Source: Nocardioides sp. Root190
Lineage (GTDB): Bacteria; Actinomycetota; Actinomycetes; Propionibacteriales; Nocardioidaceae
Direction of reading: 5' to 3'
Length of the DNA stretch: 64,000 nucleotides
Assembly: GCF_001428565.1 (NCBI RefSeq)
Contig: NZ_LMIA01000001.1
Coordinates: 209,612-273,611 of the forward strand
Shown: piece by piece, positions 43,391-52,499 of the stretch
Layout: each line of letters opens with the position of its first letter
Numbering within the stretch: position 1 is the first letter of the stretch
Notes under the pieces: generated by a model
The model's database searches: none
Told to the model about the DNA's origin: nothing
What the model saw: the letters and a program-made list of their open reading frames with translations, nothing else
Position numbers and translations under genes: made by a program

Positions 43391-44422
43391 GTGACGGCAC
43401 TGGTCGAGCTGCGCGGGGTGGTCAAGGAGTTCCCCGGCGCACGTCGCGGCGACCCCGTCCACCGCGCGGTGGACGGGGTGGACCTGAGTGTGGAGAAGGG
43501 CGAGATCTTCGCGATCATCGGCTACTCCGGCGCCGGGAAGTCCACGCTCGTCCGCCTCGTCAACGCCCTCGAGCCCGTGACCTCGGGGAGCGTGGTGATC
43601 GACGGTGTCGACGTCACCACCCTCTCCGAGCGGGCGCTGCGCGAGCTGCGGCTCGGCATCGGGATGGTGTTCCAGCAGTTCAACCTGATGGAGTCCCGCA
43701 CCGTGTGGGGCAACCTCGCCTTCCCGCTGACCGTGGCCGGCGTCGGCCGGGCCGAGCAGCAGCAGCGGATCTCCGAGCTGCTGCACTTCGTGGGCCTCGC
43801 CGACAAGGCGCACGCCCATGTCACGGACCTCTCCGGCGGCCAGAAGCAGAGGGTCGGGATCGCGCGCGCCCTGGCCACCAACCCGCACGTCCTGCTGGCC
43901 GACGAGGCCACCAGCGCCCTGGACCCGGAGACCACCCGCGACGTGCTCGACCTGCTCGCGAAGGTCAACCGCGAGCTCGGCATCACCATCGTGCTGATCA
44001 CCCACGAGATGGACGCCGTACGACGGATCGCCCACCGCGTCGCGGTGATGGAGAAGGGCAGGATCGTGGAGACCGGTCCGGTCCTCGACGTCTTCGCCGA
44101 CCCCGAGCACGCCGTCACGCGCCGCTTCGTCGGCACGGTGATCGACGACCTCCCCGACGCCACGGTGACGGCCGCGCTGCGCGAGCACCACCCGGGCCGG
44201 TTGGTGCGCCTCGCGTTCCGCACCACCTCGATCCGCCAGTCCGAGGCGTTCGCCGCGTTCCTGCGGCGCGACGTCGGCTTCGAGCTGGTCTACGGCGGCA
44301 TCGAGGAGATCCAGGGCAGCAGCTTCGGCAACCTGACCCTCGCCCTCACCGGTGAGGACGCGGCGATCGACGCCGCGCTGGCCGAGATCGAGCCGACCGT
44401 GGCCTGGACGGAGGTGGACTGA
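43391..44422 (+). CDS. metN: Methionine-type ABC importer ATPase
   Basis: The 343-residue ATPase has Walker A GYSGAGKST, Q-loop VFQQFNLMESRTV, signature DLSGGQKQRVGIARAL and Walker B HVLLADEATSALDPETT, plus the C-terminal regulatory NIL domain (about 265-343) specific to MetN that senses methionine. It starts ten bases after metQ and overlaps metI at one base. Confidence 0.93.
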   Translation: MTALVELRGVVKEFPGARRGDPVHRAVDGVDLSVEKGEIFAIIGYSGAGKSTLVRLVNALEPVTSGSVVIDGVDVTTLSERALRELRLGIGMVFQQFNLMESRTVWGNLAFPLTVAGVGRAEQQQRISELLHFVGLADKAHAHVTDLSGGQKQRVGIARALATNPHVLLADEATSALDPETTRDVLDLLAKVNRELGITIVLITHEMDAVRRIAHRVAVMEKGRIVETGPVLDVFADPEHAVTRRFVGTVIDDLPDATVTAALREHHPGRLVRLAFRTTSIRQSEAFAAFLRRDVGFELVYGGIEEIQGSSFGNLTLALTGEDAAIDAALAEIEPTVAWTEVD

Positions 44423-45099
44423 TGGACCTGCTCGCGATCGACACCCGCCTCGGCGACCTGCAGTCGCAGTTCTGGAAGGCGGCCGGCGAGACCCTCGTGA
44501 TGGCCTCCATCGCGCTGGTCCTGGCTGGCGTGCTCGGCCTGGCCGTGGGCCTGAGTCTCTACCTGACCCGCCGGGGCGGACTCTTCGCCAACCGGCCGGT
44601 CTTCGTGGTCCTCAACGTGCTGGTGAACTTCTTCCGGCCCATCCCGTTCGTCATCTTCGTCGCAGCCCTGCAACCACTGGCCCGCCACGTCGTGGGCACC
44701 GGGATCGGCATCTGGGCGGCGACCTTCGGCATCACGATCGCCGCGACCTTCGGGATCAGCCGGATCGTCGAGCAGAACCTCGTCACGGTGAGCCCCGGCG
44801 TCATCGAGGCCGCCCGCGCGATGGGGGCGAGCCGTTCCCGGATCACCTTCACCGTGCTGGTTCCCGAGGCCCTCGGGCCGCTGATCCTCGGCTACACGTT
44901 CGCCTTCGTCGCGATCGTCGACATGACCGCCATTGCCGGCGTGGTCGCCGGCGGTGGTCTGGGCTCGTTCGCGCAGGTCTTCGGCTTCCGCCAGTTCGAC
45001 CAGGTCGTCACGTGGGCCGCGATCCTCGTGCTCGTCGCGATGGTGATGGTGATCCAGGTCGCCGGCAACCAGCTCGCCCGCAAGGTGCTGCGCCGCTGA
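44422..45099 (+). CDS. metI: Methionine-type ABC importer permease
   Basis: The 225-residue permease has five to six helices and the EAA-like loop EAARAMGASRSRITFTVLVPEAL for contact with MetN. Coupled to metN by a TGATG overlap. No recognisable S-box or SAM riboswitch was seen before the operon. Confidence 0.92.
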   Translation: MDLLAIDTRLGDLQSQFWKAAGETLVMASIALVLAGVLGLAVGLSLYLTRRGGLFANRPVFVVLNVLVNFFRPIPFVIFVAALQPLARHVVGTGIGIWAATFGITIAATFGISRIVEQNLVTVSPGVIEAARAMGASRSRITFTVLVPEALGPLILGYTFAFVAIVDMTAIAGVVAGGGLGSFAQVFGFRQFDQVVTWAAILVLVAMVMVIQVAGNQLARKVLRR

Positions 45100-45104
45100 T
45101 CCCC

Positions 45105-45168
45105 CGTCGTACCTGACGAATCCACCCGCCCGGGTCCGGGGCGGACCACGGTTTCATCAGGTACGACG
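45105..45168. terminator. Inverted repeat between metI and the ABC exporter
   Basis: CGTCGTACCTGA (45105-45116) and TCAGGTACGACG (45157-45168) are perfect inverted arms around a 40-base loop between convergent genes. It probably serves as a two-way terminator. Confidence 0.6.
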
Positions 45169-45174
45169 CGGTGG

Positions 45175-47187
45175 TCAGCCCGTCGCTGCCGCGAACTGCG
45201 CCGCGTGCAGCCGTGCGAACGGCCCCTCCGCCTCGAGCAGCTCGGCGTGCGATCCCTGCTCGACGATGCGCCCGTGCTCCATGACGAGGATCAGGTCCGC
45301 GTCGCGGATCGTGGAGAGCCGGTGCGCGATCACGAACGAGGTGCGGTCGGTCCGCAACGCCGCCATCGCCTGCTGCAGCAACAGCTCGGTCCGGGTGTCG
45401 ACCGAGGACGTCGCCTCGTCCAGGATCAGCAGCGCCGGCTGGGCGAGGAACGCCCGGGCGATGGTGATCAGCTGGCGCTCACCGGCCGACAGGTTCGACC
45501 CCTCGTCGTCGACGCGTGTCTCGTAGCCGTCGGGCAGCGAGTGCACGAACCGGTCGACGTACGTCGCCCGGGCAGCCTCCCGGATCTCCTCGTCAGTCGC
45601 GTCCGGCCGACCGTAGGCGATGTTGTCGCGGATGGTGCCCTCGAACAGCCAGGTGTCCTGGAGCACCATGCCGATCCGCGAGCGCAACTCGGCGCGCGAC
45701 ATCGAGGTGATGTCGGCGCCGTCGAGGGTGATCCGCCCCTGCCGCAGCTCGTAGAACCTCATGATCAGGTTGACGAGCGTCGTCTTGCCGGCACCCGTGG
45801 GGCCGACGATCGCGACCATCTGACCGGGGTGCGCGACGAGTGAGAGGTCCTCGATGAGAGGGGAGTCGTCGTAGGAGAAGGACACGTCCTCGAACGCCAC
45901 CTCTCCCCTGGTCCGGGTCACCTCGCTGGTCGAGGCGCGAGGGGCGCCGGCCTCGGGCCGCGACTTCTCGGGGACCCACGCGTCGACCTCCTCGTCGGCG
46001 TCGATCAGCTCGAAGACCCGCTCCGCCGATGCCACACCGGACTGCAGCAGGTTGGCCATCGACGCGATCTGGGTGATCGGCTGGGTGAACATCCGCGTGT
46101 ACTGGATGAACGCCTGCACCTCACCCAGCGACAGCGATCCCGACGCGACCCGGAGGCCACCGACGACGGCGATCACGACGTAGTTGAGGTTGCCGATCAG
46201 CATCATCATCGGCATCACCAGACCGCTGATGAACTGCGCACGGTAGGACGACTCGTAGAGCTCGCCGTTGGCCTGGTCGAACTCCGCCTCCACCGCGCCG
46301 CGACGACCGAAGACCGTCACCAGGGCGTGCCCGGAGATCGACTCCTCGACCTGCGCGTTGAGCCGGCCGGTCTGGCGCCACTGGTTGATGAACTGGCTCT
46401 GCGAGCGCTTCATGATCCGTCCGGTCGCGAACATCGCGATCGGCACCGACACCAGCGCGATCAGCGCGAGCAGCGGCGAGACCCAGAACATCATCCCGAG
46501 CACGCCGACGACCATGAGCAGTGAGGTCAGCAGCTGGCTCATCGTCTGCTGCAGGTTCTGCGCGACGTTGTCGATGTCGTTGGTGACCCGGCTGAGGAGC
46601 TCGCCCCGCGGCTGCCGGTCGAAGTACGACAGCGGCAACCGGTGGACCTTGTCCTCGACGTCGGAGCGCATCTGACGCACCGTCGCCTGGACGATGTCGT
46701 TGACGAGGTAGCCCTGCAGCCACCCCAGCACCTGACCGCCCAGGTAGATCAGGAGCGTGATCAGCAGCAGGTGGCCGACCCTGTCGAAGTCGACGCCCCG
46801 GCCGGGGACGATGTCCAGGCCGCTCAGGAAGTCGGCCAGGCCGCTGTCACCGCGGGCCTCGGCGTCGGCGACGGCGTCCGCCTTCGTCGTCCCCTCCGGC
46901 AGCCGACCGCCGATGAACCCGTTGAAGACGACGTCGGTCGCCTTGCCCATCAGCCACGGACCGACCGCCACGGAGGCGACCGAGCCGATCCCGAGGAGGA
47001 GTACGGCGACCGCGCGACCGCGCGCGGGCCGGAGCAGCGACAGCAGCCGCCGGGCAGAGCTGCCGAAGTCGTCGGCCTTCTGGCCGACCATGCCGCCCAT
47101 CGGGCCGCGACCCGGTCCGCCCTGCTGGACGATCCGTTCGGTCGCCTTCATCGTGGTGCTCGTCTGCGCACCGGTCCTGTCGGACAT
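45175..47187 (-). CDS. ABC exporter half-transporter, catalytic subunit
   Basis: The 670-residue protein has a six-helix transmembrane domain (about 50-360) and an ATPase with Walker A GPTGAGKTTL, signature NLSAGERQLITIARAF and Walker B LILDEATSSVD, with the catalytic glutamate present. It pairs with the next gene as a heterodimeric exporter; this is the member with the consensus catalytic site. It starts at the last base of the partner's stop codon. Confidence 0.9.
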   Translation of the reverse strand: MSDRTGAQTSTTMKATERIVQQGGPGRGPMGGMVGQKADDFGSSARRLLSLLRPARGRAVAVLLLGIGSVASVAVGPWLMGKATDVVFNGFIGGRLPEGTTKADAVADAEARGDSGLADFLSGLDIVPGRGVDFDRVGHLLLITLLIYLGGQVLGWLQGYLVNDIVQATVRQMRSDVEDKVHRLPLSYFDRQPRGELLSRVTNDIDNVAQNLQQTMSQLLTSLLMVVGVLGMMFWVSPLLALIALVSVPIAMFATGRIMKRSQSQFINQWRQTGRLNAQVEESISGHALVTVFGRRGAVEAEFDQANGELYESSYRAQFISGLVMPMMMLIGNLNYVVIAVVGGLRVASGSLSLGEVQAFIQYTRMFTQPITQIASMANLLQSGVASAERVFELIDADEEVDAWVPEKSRPEAGAPRASTSEVTRTRGEVAFEDVSFSYDDSPLIEDLSLVAHPGQMVAIVGPTGAGKTTLVNLIMRFYELRQGRITLDGADITSMSRAELRSRIGMVLQDTWLFEGTIRDNIAYGRPDATDEEIREAARATYVDRFVHSLPDGYETRVDDEGSNLSAGERQLITIARAFLAQPALLILDEATSSVDTRTELLLQQAMAALRTDRTSFVIAHRLSTIRDADLILVMEHGRIVEQGSHAELLEAEGPFARLHAAQFAAATG

Positions 47188-48923
47188 CAGGCTGCCTCTC
47201 CCACGCCGACGCCCTGTGAGGCGGCGATCTCGCGATAGGTCTCGTTGCCGGCCATCAGCTCCTCATGGGTGCCCTGACCGACCACCTCCCCGTCCTCGAG
47301 GACGAGGATCAGGTCGGCGTCACGGATGGTGGCGATGCGCTGCGCGACGATGAGCACCGTCGCCTCGCGGGTCACCGGCTTCAGCGCCGCTCGCAACCGG
47401 GCGTCGGTGGCGACGTCCAGCGCCGAGAAGGCGTCGTCGAACAGGTAGATCTCGGGACGGCGTACCAGCGCCCGCGCGATCGCGAGGCGTTGTCGCTGCC
47501 CGCCGGAGACCGTGGTGCCGCCCTGGGCGACCGCGGTGTCGAGGCCCTCGGGCATCTCCCGCACGAAGTCAGCCCCCTGGGCGATCTCGAGGGCTGCCCA
47601 CAGCTCGTCGTCGGTCGCGTCGGGGCGGCCGTAGCGGAGGTTGGAGGCGATGGTCCCGGAGAACAGGAACGCACGCTGCGGGACGAGTCCGATCCTCGAC
47701 CAGAGCAGCTCGGGATCAAGGTCACGGACGTCGACCCCGTCGACGCGCACCACTCCCTCGGTCGTGTCGAGCAGTCGCGGCACCAGGTTGACCAGCGTGG
47801 TCTTGCCGGCGCCGGTCGACCCGATCAGCGCGATGGTCTGTCCGGGCCGACCCGAGAAGGTGACGTCGCGCAGGACCGGCGCCTCGGCACCGGGGTAGGT
47901 GAGCCCGACGCCCTCGAGGTCGAGGTGCCCGGAGACGTGGACCTCGGTCACGGGACTGGCGGGAGGTACGACGCTGCTGTCGGTCGCGAGGACCTCACTG
48001 ATCCGGTCGGCGCTGACAGCCGCGCGCGGAACCATCATCAGCATGAAGGTCCCCATCATCACCGACATCAGGATCTGCATCAGGTAGGACAGGAACGCCG
48101 TCAGGGCACCGACCTCCATCTGCCCGCTGTCGACCCGGTGGCCGCCGAACCAGATCACGCCGACGCTGGCCGTGTTGGACACCGCCATCACGAGCGGGAA
48201 CATCAACGCCATCCACCGACCCGCACGCAGTGACACCTCGGTGAGGTCATCGTTGGAGCGCGAGAACCGCGCGGTCTCCTGCGGCTCGCGGACGAAGGCG
48301 CGGACCACGCGGATGCCGGTGATCTGCTCGCGCAGCACGCGGTTCACGTCGTCGAGGCGCTCCTGCACGGTGCGGAACGCCGGCACCATCCGCGACACGA
48401 CCAGGCCGATGCAGAGGAACAGGACGGGCACCACGGCCACGACCAGCCAGGAGAGACCGAAGTCCTCGCGCATCGCCATCACGACGCCGCCGACCATCAT
48501 GATCGGGATGGTCACCGCCATCAGGCAGGTCATCATCGCCAGCATCTGCACCTGCTGGACGTCGTTGGTGGCGCGGGTGATCAACGACGGCGCCCCGAAG
48601 GTCGACACCTCGCGGGCCGAGAAGCTCCCGATCCTCGCGAACACGACCTTGCGGACGTCGCGGCCGAAGGCCATCGCCGCCTGGCCGCCGAACCACGCCG
48701 CCGTCATCGAGCACATCGCCTGGACGAGTGAGACGCCGAGCATGATCGCGCCGATCCTCAGCACGTAGTCGGTGTCGCCGCGGGCGATGCCCTTGTCGAT
48801 GATGTCGGCGTTGAGGCTGGGCAGGTAGAGCATCGCCGCGGTCGCGGTGAACTGCAGGACGACGATGGCGACCAACCAGCGTCGGTACGGCGCCAGGTGG
48901 GTGCGCAGCAGTGAGATGAGCAT
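47187..48923 (-). CDS. ABC exporter half-transporter, degenerate-site subunit
   Basis: The 578-residue protein has the same layout (helices about 15-300, then ATPase) with Walker A GSTGAGKTTL and signature VSGGQRQRLAIARAL, but Walker B reads IYLFDDAFSALD, with aspartate in place of the catalytic glutamate. A consensus and a degenerate subunit together define heterodimeric exporters such as TM287/288. ATG at 48923 overlaps the TetR stop. Multidrug export is the usual role. Confidence 0.9.
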   Translation of the reverse strand: MLISLLRTHLAPYRRWLVAIVVLQFTATAAMLYLPSLNADIIDKGIARGDTDYVLRIGAIMLGVSLVQAMCSMTAAWFGGQAAMAFGRDVRKVVFARIGSFSAREVSTFGAPSLITRATNDVQQVQMLAMMTCLMAVTIPIMMVGGVVMAMREDFGLSWLVVAVVPVLFLCIGLVVSRMVPAFRTVQERLDDVNRVLREQITGIRVVRAFVREPQETARFSRSNDDLTEVSLRAGRWMALMFPLVMAVSNTASVGVIWFGGHRVDSGQMEVGALTAFLSYLMQILMSVMMGTFMLMMVPRAAVSADRISEVLATDSSVVPPASPVTEVHVSGHLDLEGVGLTYPGAEAPVLRDVTFSGRPGQTIALIGSTGAGKTTLVNLVPRLLDTTEGVVRVDGVDVRDLDPELLWSRIGLVPQRAFLFSGTIASNLRYGRPDATDDELWAALEIAQGADFVREMPEGLDTAVAQGGTTVSGGQRQRLAIARALVRRPEIYLFDDAFSALDVATDARLRAALKPVTREATVLIVAQRIATIRDADLILVLEDGEVVGQGTHEELMAGNETYREIAASQGVGVGEAA

Positions 48924-49519
48924 CAGTGGTCGGTCCTCTCGGCGCCCACGTGGACACCGTGGAGCACGGTGTCCACGATCTCGGCGGGCGTCAGCATGTC
49001 GTTGTCGGCGATCTCGCGGTGGGAGCCGGCGAAGGTCAGCAGGCGCCACACGTGCAGCACCCGCTCGGGCGGGAGGGCCAGGTGGGCGGCGTCGGGCTCG
49101 ATCAGCGCGAGCAGCCGGCGTCGTACCTCCTCCAGGCCCTGGGCGATCTCGGGTCGGTCGTGCAGGTGCTGCGGAGGGCCGACCGCGCCGAGCGCCCGCA
49201 TCAGCTGGAAGATCGCCAGGAAGCGCTGCTGCAGGATCGCCGTCATGGCCAGCATCCGCTCCCGCAGCGGCAGGTCGACGTCGATCTCGTCGAGGCGCTG
49301 CAGCACGTCGCCCGGCTCGAAGGCGCGCGCGACCGTGGCGTCGACCAACGCGTCCTTGGAGTCGAACACCCGGAAGATGGTGCCCTCGGCCACACCGGCC
49401 GCCTCGGCGATCAGCCTGGTCGTGACACCCCGGCCGTGCTCGTAGAGCAGCGGTCGGGTCGCCCGGATCAACGCCTCACGACGGTCGTCCGGGGAGAGCG
49501 GGGCAGCGCGGGGTGGCAT
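48923..49519 (-). CDS. TetR-family regulator of the ABC exporter
   Basis: The 198-residue protein has an N-terminal HTH (GVTTRLIAEAAGVAEGTIFRVFDSKDALV) and a variable ligand-binding region. It leads the operon with the exporter genes. ATG at 49519 is chosen since a PPRAA tail and HTH spacing match the family. The palindrome at 49534-49553 is its likely operator. Confidence 0.9.
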   Translation of the reverse strand: MPPRAAPLSPDDRREALIRATRPLLYEHGRGVTTRLIAEAAGVAEGTIFRVFDSKDALVDATVARAFEPGDVLQRLDEIDVDLPLRERMLAMTAILQQRFLAIFQLMRALGAVGPPQHLHDRPEIAQGLEEVRRRLLALIEPDAAHLALPPERVLHVWRLLTFAGSHREIADNDMLTPAEIVDTVLHGVHVGAERTDH

Positions 49520-49533
49520 GAACCCGAGTATGA

Positions 49534-49553
49534 ATGAGTGAGCACTCACTCAT
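49534..49553. promoter_or_regulatory. TetR operator palindrome
   Basis: ATGAGTGA (49534-49541) and TCACTCAT (49546-49553) are perfect arms with a four-base spacer, 14 bases upstream of tetR. Typical of self-repressing TetR exporters. Confidence 0.75.
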
Positions 49554-49692
49554 CAAACGTTTTTCGCCGAGTTGTGGGTTCTGCCCCCTCGAGTCGTCAG
49601 TTCTGGCCCCCGCTGGCGTCACCAACCCACACGTCGAGGGGCGGAAAGCAACAACTCGGCGGACGGCTGGGAGGGGGAGGGACAATGGCGGC

Positions 49693-50628
49693 ATGGCACG
49701 CGTCGCACTGGTCCTGGGTTCCGGAGGAGCGCGGGGGTACGCGCACCTCGGGGCCGTCGAGGAGCTGCGCTCCCGTGGCCACGAGATCGTCGCGGTGTCG
49801 GGTACGTCGATGGGCGCCCTGGTGGGTGGCCTGGTCGCGACCGGCAAGGACGCAGAGTTCGCCGAGTGGGCCTCGACCCTGACCGGCCGCCGGGTGCTCC
49901 GGCTGGCCGACCCGACCTGGTCGGCCGGCGGAGCAGTGACCGCGGAGCGGCTGATGTCGACCCTGGACGAGCTCGTGGGCGAGGTGATGATCGAGGACCT
50001 GCCCATCCCCTACACCGCCGTGGCCACCGACCTCGCGGCCCGGCGCGAGGTGTGGTTCCAGCGTGGCCCGCTGCTGCCGGCGATCCGCGCGTCCATCGCG
50101 ATCCCGGGCCTGTTCACGCCAGCGGTCGTCGACGGCCGGATCCTCGTCGACGGTGGCCTGCTCAACCCGCTCCCCCTCGACCCGACGGCTGCCGCCGTGG
50201 CCGACTTCACCCTCGCGGTCTCCCTGCAGGGGCCGCGTGAGCCGCACGAGCCGACGTCGCCGGCGCGCGGGTTCTCGGTGCGCCGCGCCGAGTGGGCCGC
50301 GGACCTCCGGCGCCGCTTCCGGCGCGCCGACACCACGCTCGACGACCTCGCCGACGTCGTCCCCCTGCAGCCCACCGACGGCCCCGCCGAGGCCCCGACC
50401 GACGGTGTCGACGTACGCCCCGACGTCCGTACCTCCGAGGTCGTGTCACTGGCCTTCGACGCGATGCAGAGCCTCATCACGCGCTACCGGCTCGCCGCCC
50501 TGCCGCCCGACGTGCTCGTGACCGTACCCCTCGCGGCAGCCCGGACACTGGACTTCCACCGGGCCGAGGAGCTGATCGAGCTGGGCCGCCAGCTCACCAA
50601 GGTCGCCCTGGACGACGCCGAGCGCTGA
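49693..50628 (+). CDS. Patatin-like phospholipase (RssA-like)
   Basis: The 311-residue protein has the patatin oxyanion motif GSGGARGYAHLG (9-20), nucleophile S39 in GTSMG and catalytic D153 in LVDGG. It hydrolyses acyl esters of lipids. It is separated from the next cluster by 43 bases and might supply or recycle fatty acyl chains for it; that link is speculative. ATG at 49693 is chosen because the motif starts nine residues on. Confidence 0.88.
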   Translation: MARVALVLGSGGARGYAHLGAVEELRSRGHEIVAVSGTSMGALVGGLVATGKDAEFAEWASTLTGRRVLRLADPTWSAGGAVTAERLMSTLDELVGEVMIEDLPIPYTAVATDLAARREVWFQRGPLLPAIRASIAIPGLFTPAVVDGRILVDGGLLNPLPLDPTAAAVADFTLAVSLQGPREPHEPTSPARGFSVRRAEWAADLRRRFRRADTTLDDLADVVPLQPTDGPAEAPTDGVDVRPDVRTSEVVSLAFDAMQSLITRYRLAALPPDVLVTVPLAAARTLDFHRAEELIELGRQLTKVALDDAER

Positions 50629-50671
50629 GCCCGCCGACTATCCTCCAACTCACCACGACGAAGGGGGTCCC

Positions 50672-51667
50672 GTGCCAGTTCTCGGGAAGCGCGCGCTCCG
50701 CATTCTCGGCACCGGCGCCGAGCTGCCGGACGAGGCACTGACCAGCGCCGAGCTGGACACCCGCCTCGGCCTGCCCGACGGCACCGTCGAGGAGCGCACC
50801 GGCGTGCGGGTGAGGTACGTCGAGCGCGGCTCCGCCGCCGAGCTGGGCGCCCGGGCGGCACGCAAGGCCCTGGCGGCTGCGGGGGTCGACCTCGACGACG
50901 TCGACGTGATCATCGGCGCCAGCGCCACCCCCGACCAGCCGCTCCCCTGCAACGCCGCCCTCCTGCACGAGCAGCTGGCCCCCGGCCGCCCGATCGCGGC
51001 GTGGGACGTCAACGCGAGCTGCATGAGCTTCCTCGTCGCACTCGACCTGGCGGCGACCCTGATCGACGCCGGTCGGCACCGCACGATCCTGATCGTGTCC
51101 TCCGACCTCGCCTCCGTCGGACTGGACTGGGACGACCTCGGTGCGTCCGGCATCTTCGGCGACGGTGCCGCGGCCGCCGTCGTCGGACATGCGGGCGACA
51201 CCGGCGCCGGCGTCCTGTCGGCGGGCTTCCAGACCTTCAGTGAGGGCGCCCACTCCTGCGAGATCCGCGGCGGCGGTTCGCGCCACGCCCCGGACCGTGT
51301 CGAGGGCGACTACGCCGACTGGGGCAAGTTCCGGATGGACGGCGGCGCCGTGTTCCGCCTGGCCTTCCGGCACCTGCCGGCCTTCGTCGACGGCCTGCTC
51401 ACCGAGGCGTCGATGGGCATGGACGAGATGTCGGTCGTCGTCCCCCACCAGGCCAGCCACCACGGCCTGGAGTGGGTCCGCCAGCAGTTCGGCGTCGCCG
51501 ACCGCCTCATCGACATCTATGCCGAGTCCGGCAACCAGGTCGGCGCCTCGCTGCCGTCCGCACTGCACGCTGCGATCGAGAGCGGCCGCCTCCAGCGCGG
51601 CGACCATGCGCTCCTGCTGGGCACCGGCGCCGGGATCAGCCTGGGCGGGATGGTCCTGTGCTTCTGA
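50672..51667 (+). CDS. Beta-ketoacyl synthase III/OleA-like condensing enzyme
   Basis: The 331-residue thiolase-fold enzyme has a KAS III triad: C117 in DVNASCMSF, H259 in VPHQASHHG and N288 in ESGNQVG. KAS III starts fatty acid synthesis, while OleA relatives join two acyl chains. Its context with an OleD-like reductase, an adenylate-forming ligase and glycosyltransferases suggests a dedicated lipid pathway rather than housekeeping FabH. GTG start follows AAGGGGG. Confidence 0.85.
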   Translation: MPVLGKRALRILGTGAELPDEALTSAELDTRLGLPDGTVEERTGVRVRYVERGSAAELGARAARKALAAAGVDLDDVDVIIGASATPDQPLPCNAALLHEQLAPGRPIAAWDVNASCMSFLVALDLAATLIDAGRHRTILIVSSDLASVGLDWDDLGASGIFGDGAAAAVVGHAGDTGAGVLSAGFQTFSEGAHSCEIRGGGSRHAPDRVEGDYADWGKFRMDGGAVFRLAFRHLPAFVDGLLTEASMGMDEMSVVVPHQASHHGLEWVRQQFGVADRLIDIYAESGNQVGASLPSALHAAIESGRLQRGDHALLLGTGAGISLGGMVLCF

Positions 51668-52497
51668 CGTCCCAGCCCGAGGTCACCTTCCACTGGCTGC
51701 GGGTCGGTCACTGCAAGGGGCCCGAGGCGATGGCGCGCCAGGGTGGGCGCCTGCGGTTGATCGAGTTCCCGTCGTACGTCGGCGCGCTGCACCATCCGCA
51801 GCACGGCTGGACGCTCTTCGACACCGGCTACTCCGCCCACTTCTTCGAGGCGACCCGGCGCCTGCCGGAGCTGCTCTACCGCAGCACCCTGCCGGTGACC
51901 CTTCCCGACCACGAGCACCTGCCGCGGCAGCTCGAGTCCCTCGACATCGACCCCGGCGACGTACGCCGGATCGTGGTGTCGCACTTCCACGGCGACCACG
52001 TCGGCGGCCTGCTCGACCACCCGCGGGCACGGATCATCGCCGGCTCCGCTGGTGCCGAGCACGCACTGTCCCTCAAGGGGATCAGCGCGGTCCGGCACGC
52101 GATCCTGCCCGCCCTGTTGCCCGACGACCTGCGCGACCGCTTCGACCCGGTCGAGCAGTTCCCCCGCGTGCAGGTCGACGGGCTCGACACCTGGGACCTG
52201 CTCGGGGACCGCAGCCTGCTCGCCGTCGACCTGCCCGGCCACATGCCCGGGCACCTCGGCCTGCTGTTCACCTCGGGCGGACGTCAGGTGCTGCTGGTGG
52301 GCGATGCCGCGTGGACGACGCGGTCCTTCAAGGACGTCGCACCCCCGTCCCGCCTGGCGAAGGGGATCATGCACGACTGGCCGACGACCCTGTCGACGCT
52401 CGCCACCCTGCACGGCCTGGACGCCGACCACGACGACCTGCTGATCCTGCCCGCACACTGCCCCGAGGGTCACGCCGCCTGGACGGCCGGGGCCTGA
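51658..52497 (+). CDS. Metallo-beta-lactamase-fold hydrolase
   Basis: The 279-residue protein has the metal motif SHFHGDHVGG, a later HMPGH and a GDAAW segment with aspartate bridging two zinc ions, and a terminal histidine LPAHCPEG. Quorum-quenching lactonases and thioesterases share this fold. GTG at 51658 overlaps the synthase gene by ten bases. It may hydrolyse a beta-keto acyl thioester or a lactone made by the synthase. Confidence 0.83.
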   Translation: MLLTSQPEVTFHWLRVGHCKGPEAMARQGGRLRLIEFPSYVGALHHPQHGWTLFDTGYSAHFFEATRRLPELLYRSTLPVTLPDHEHLPRQLESLDIDPGDVRRIVVSHFHGDHVGGLLDHPRARIIAGSAGAEHALSLKGISAVRHAILPALLPDDLRDRFDPVEQFPRVQVDGLDTWDLLGDRSLLAVDLPGHMPGHLGLLFTSGGRQVLLVGDAAWTTRSFKDVAPPSRLAKGIMHDWPTTLSTLATLHGLDADHDDLLILPAHCPEGHAAWTAGA

Positions 52498-52499
52498 GG

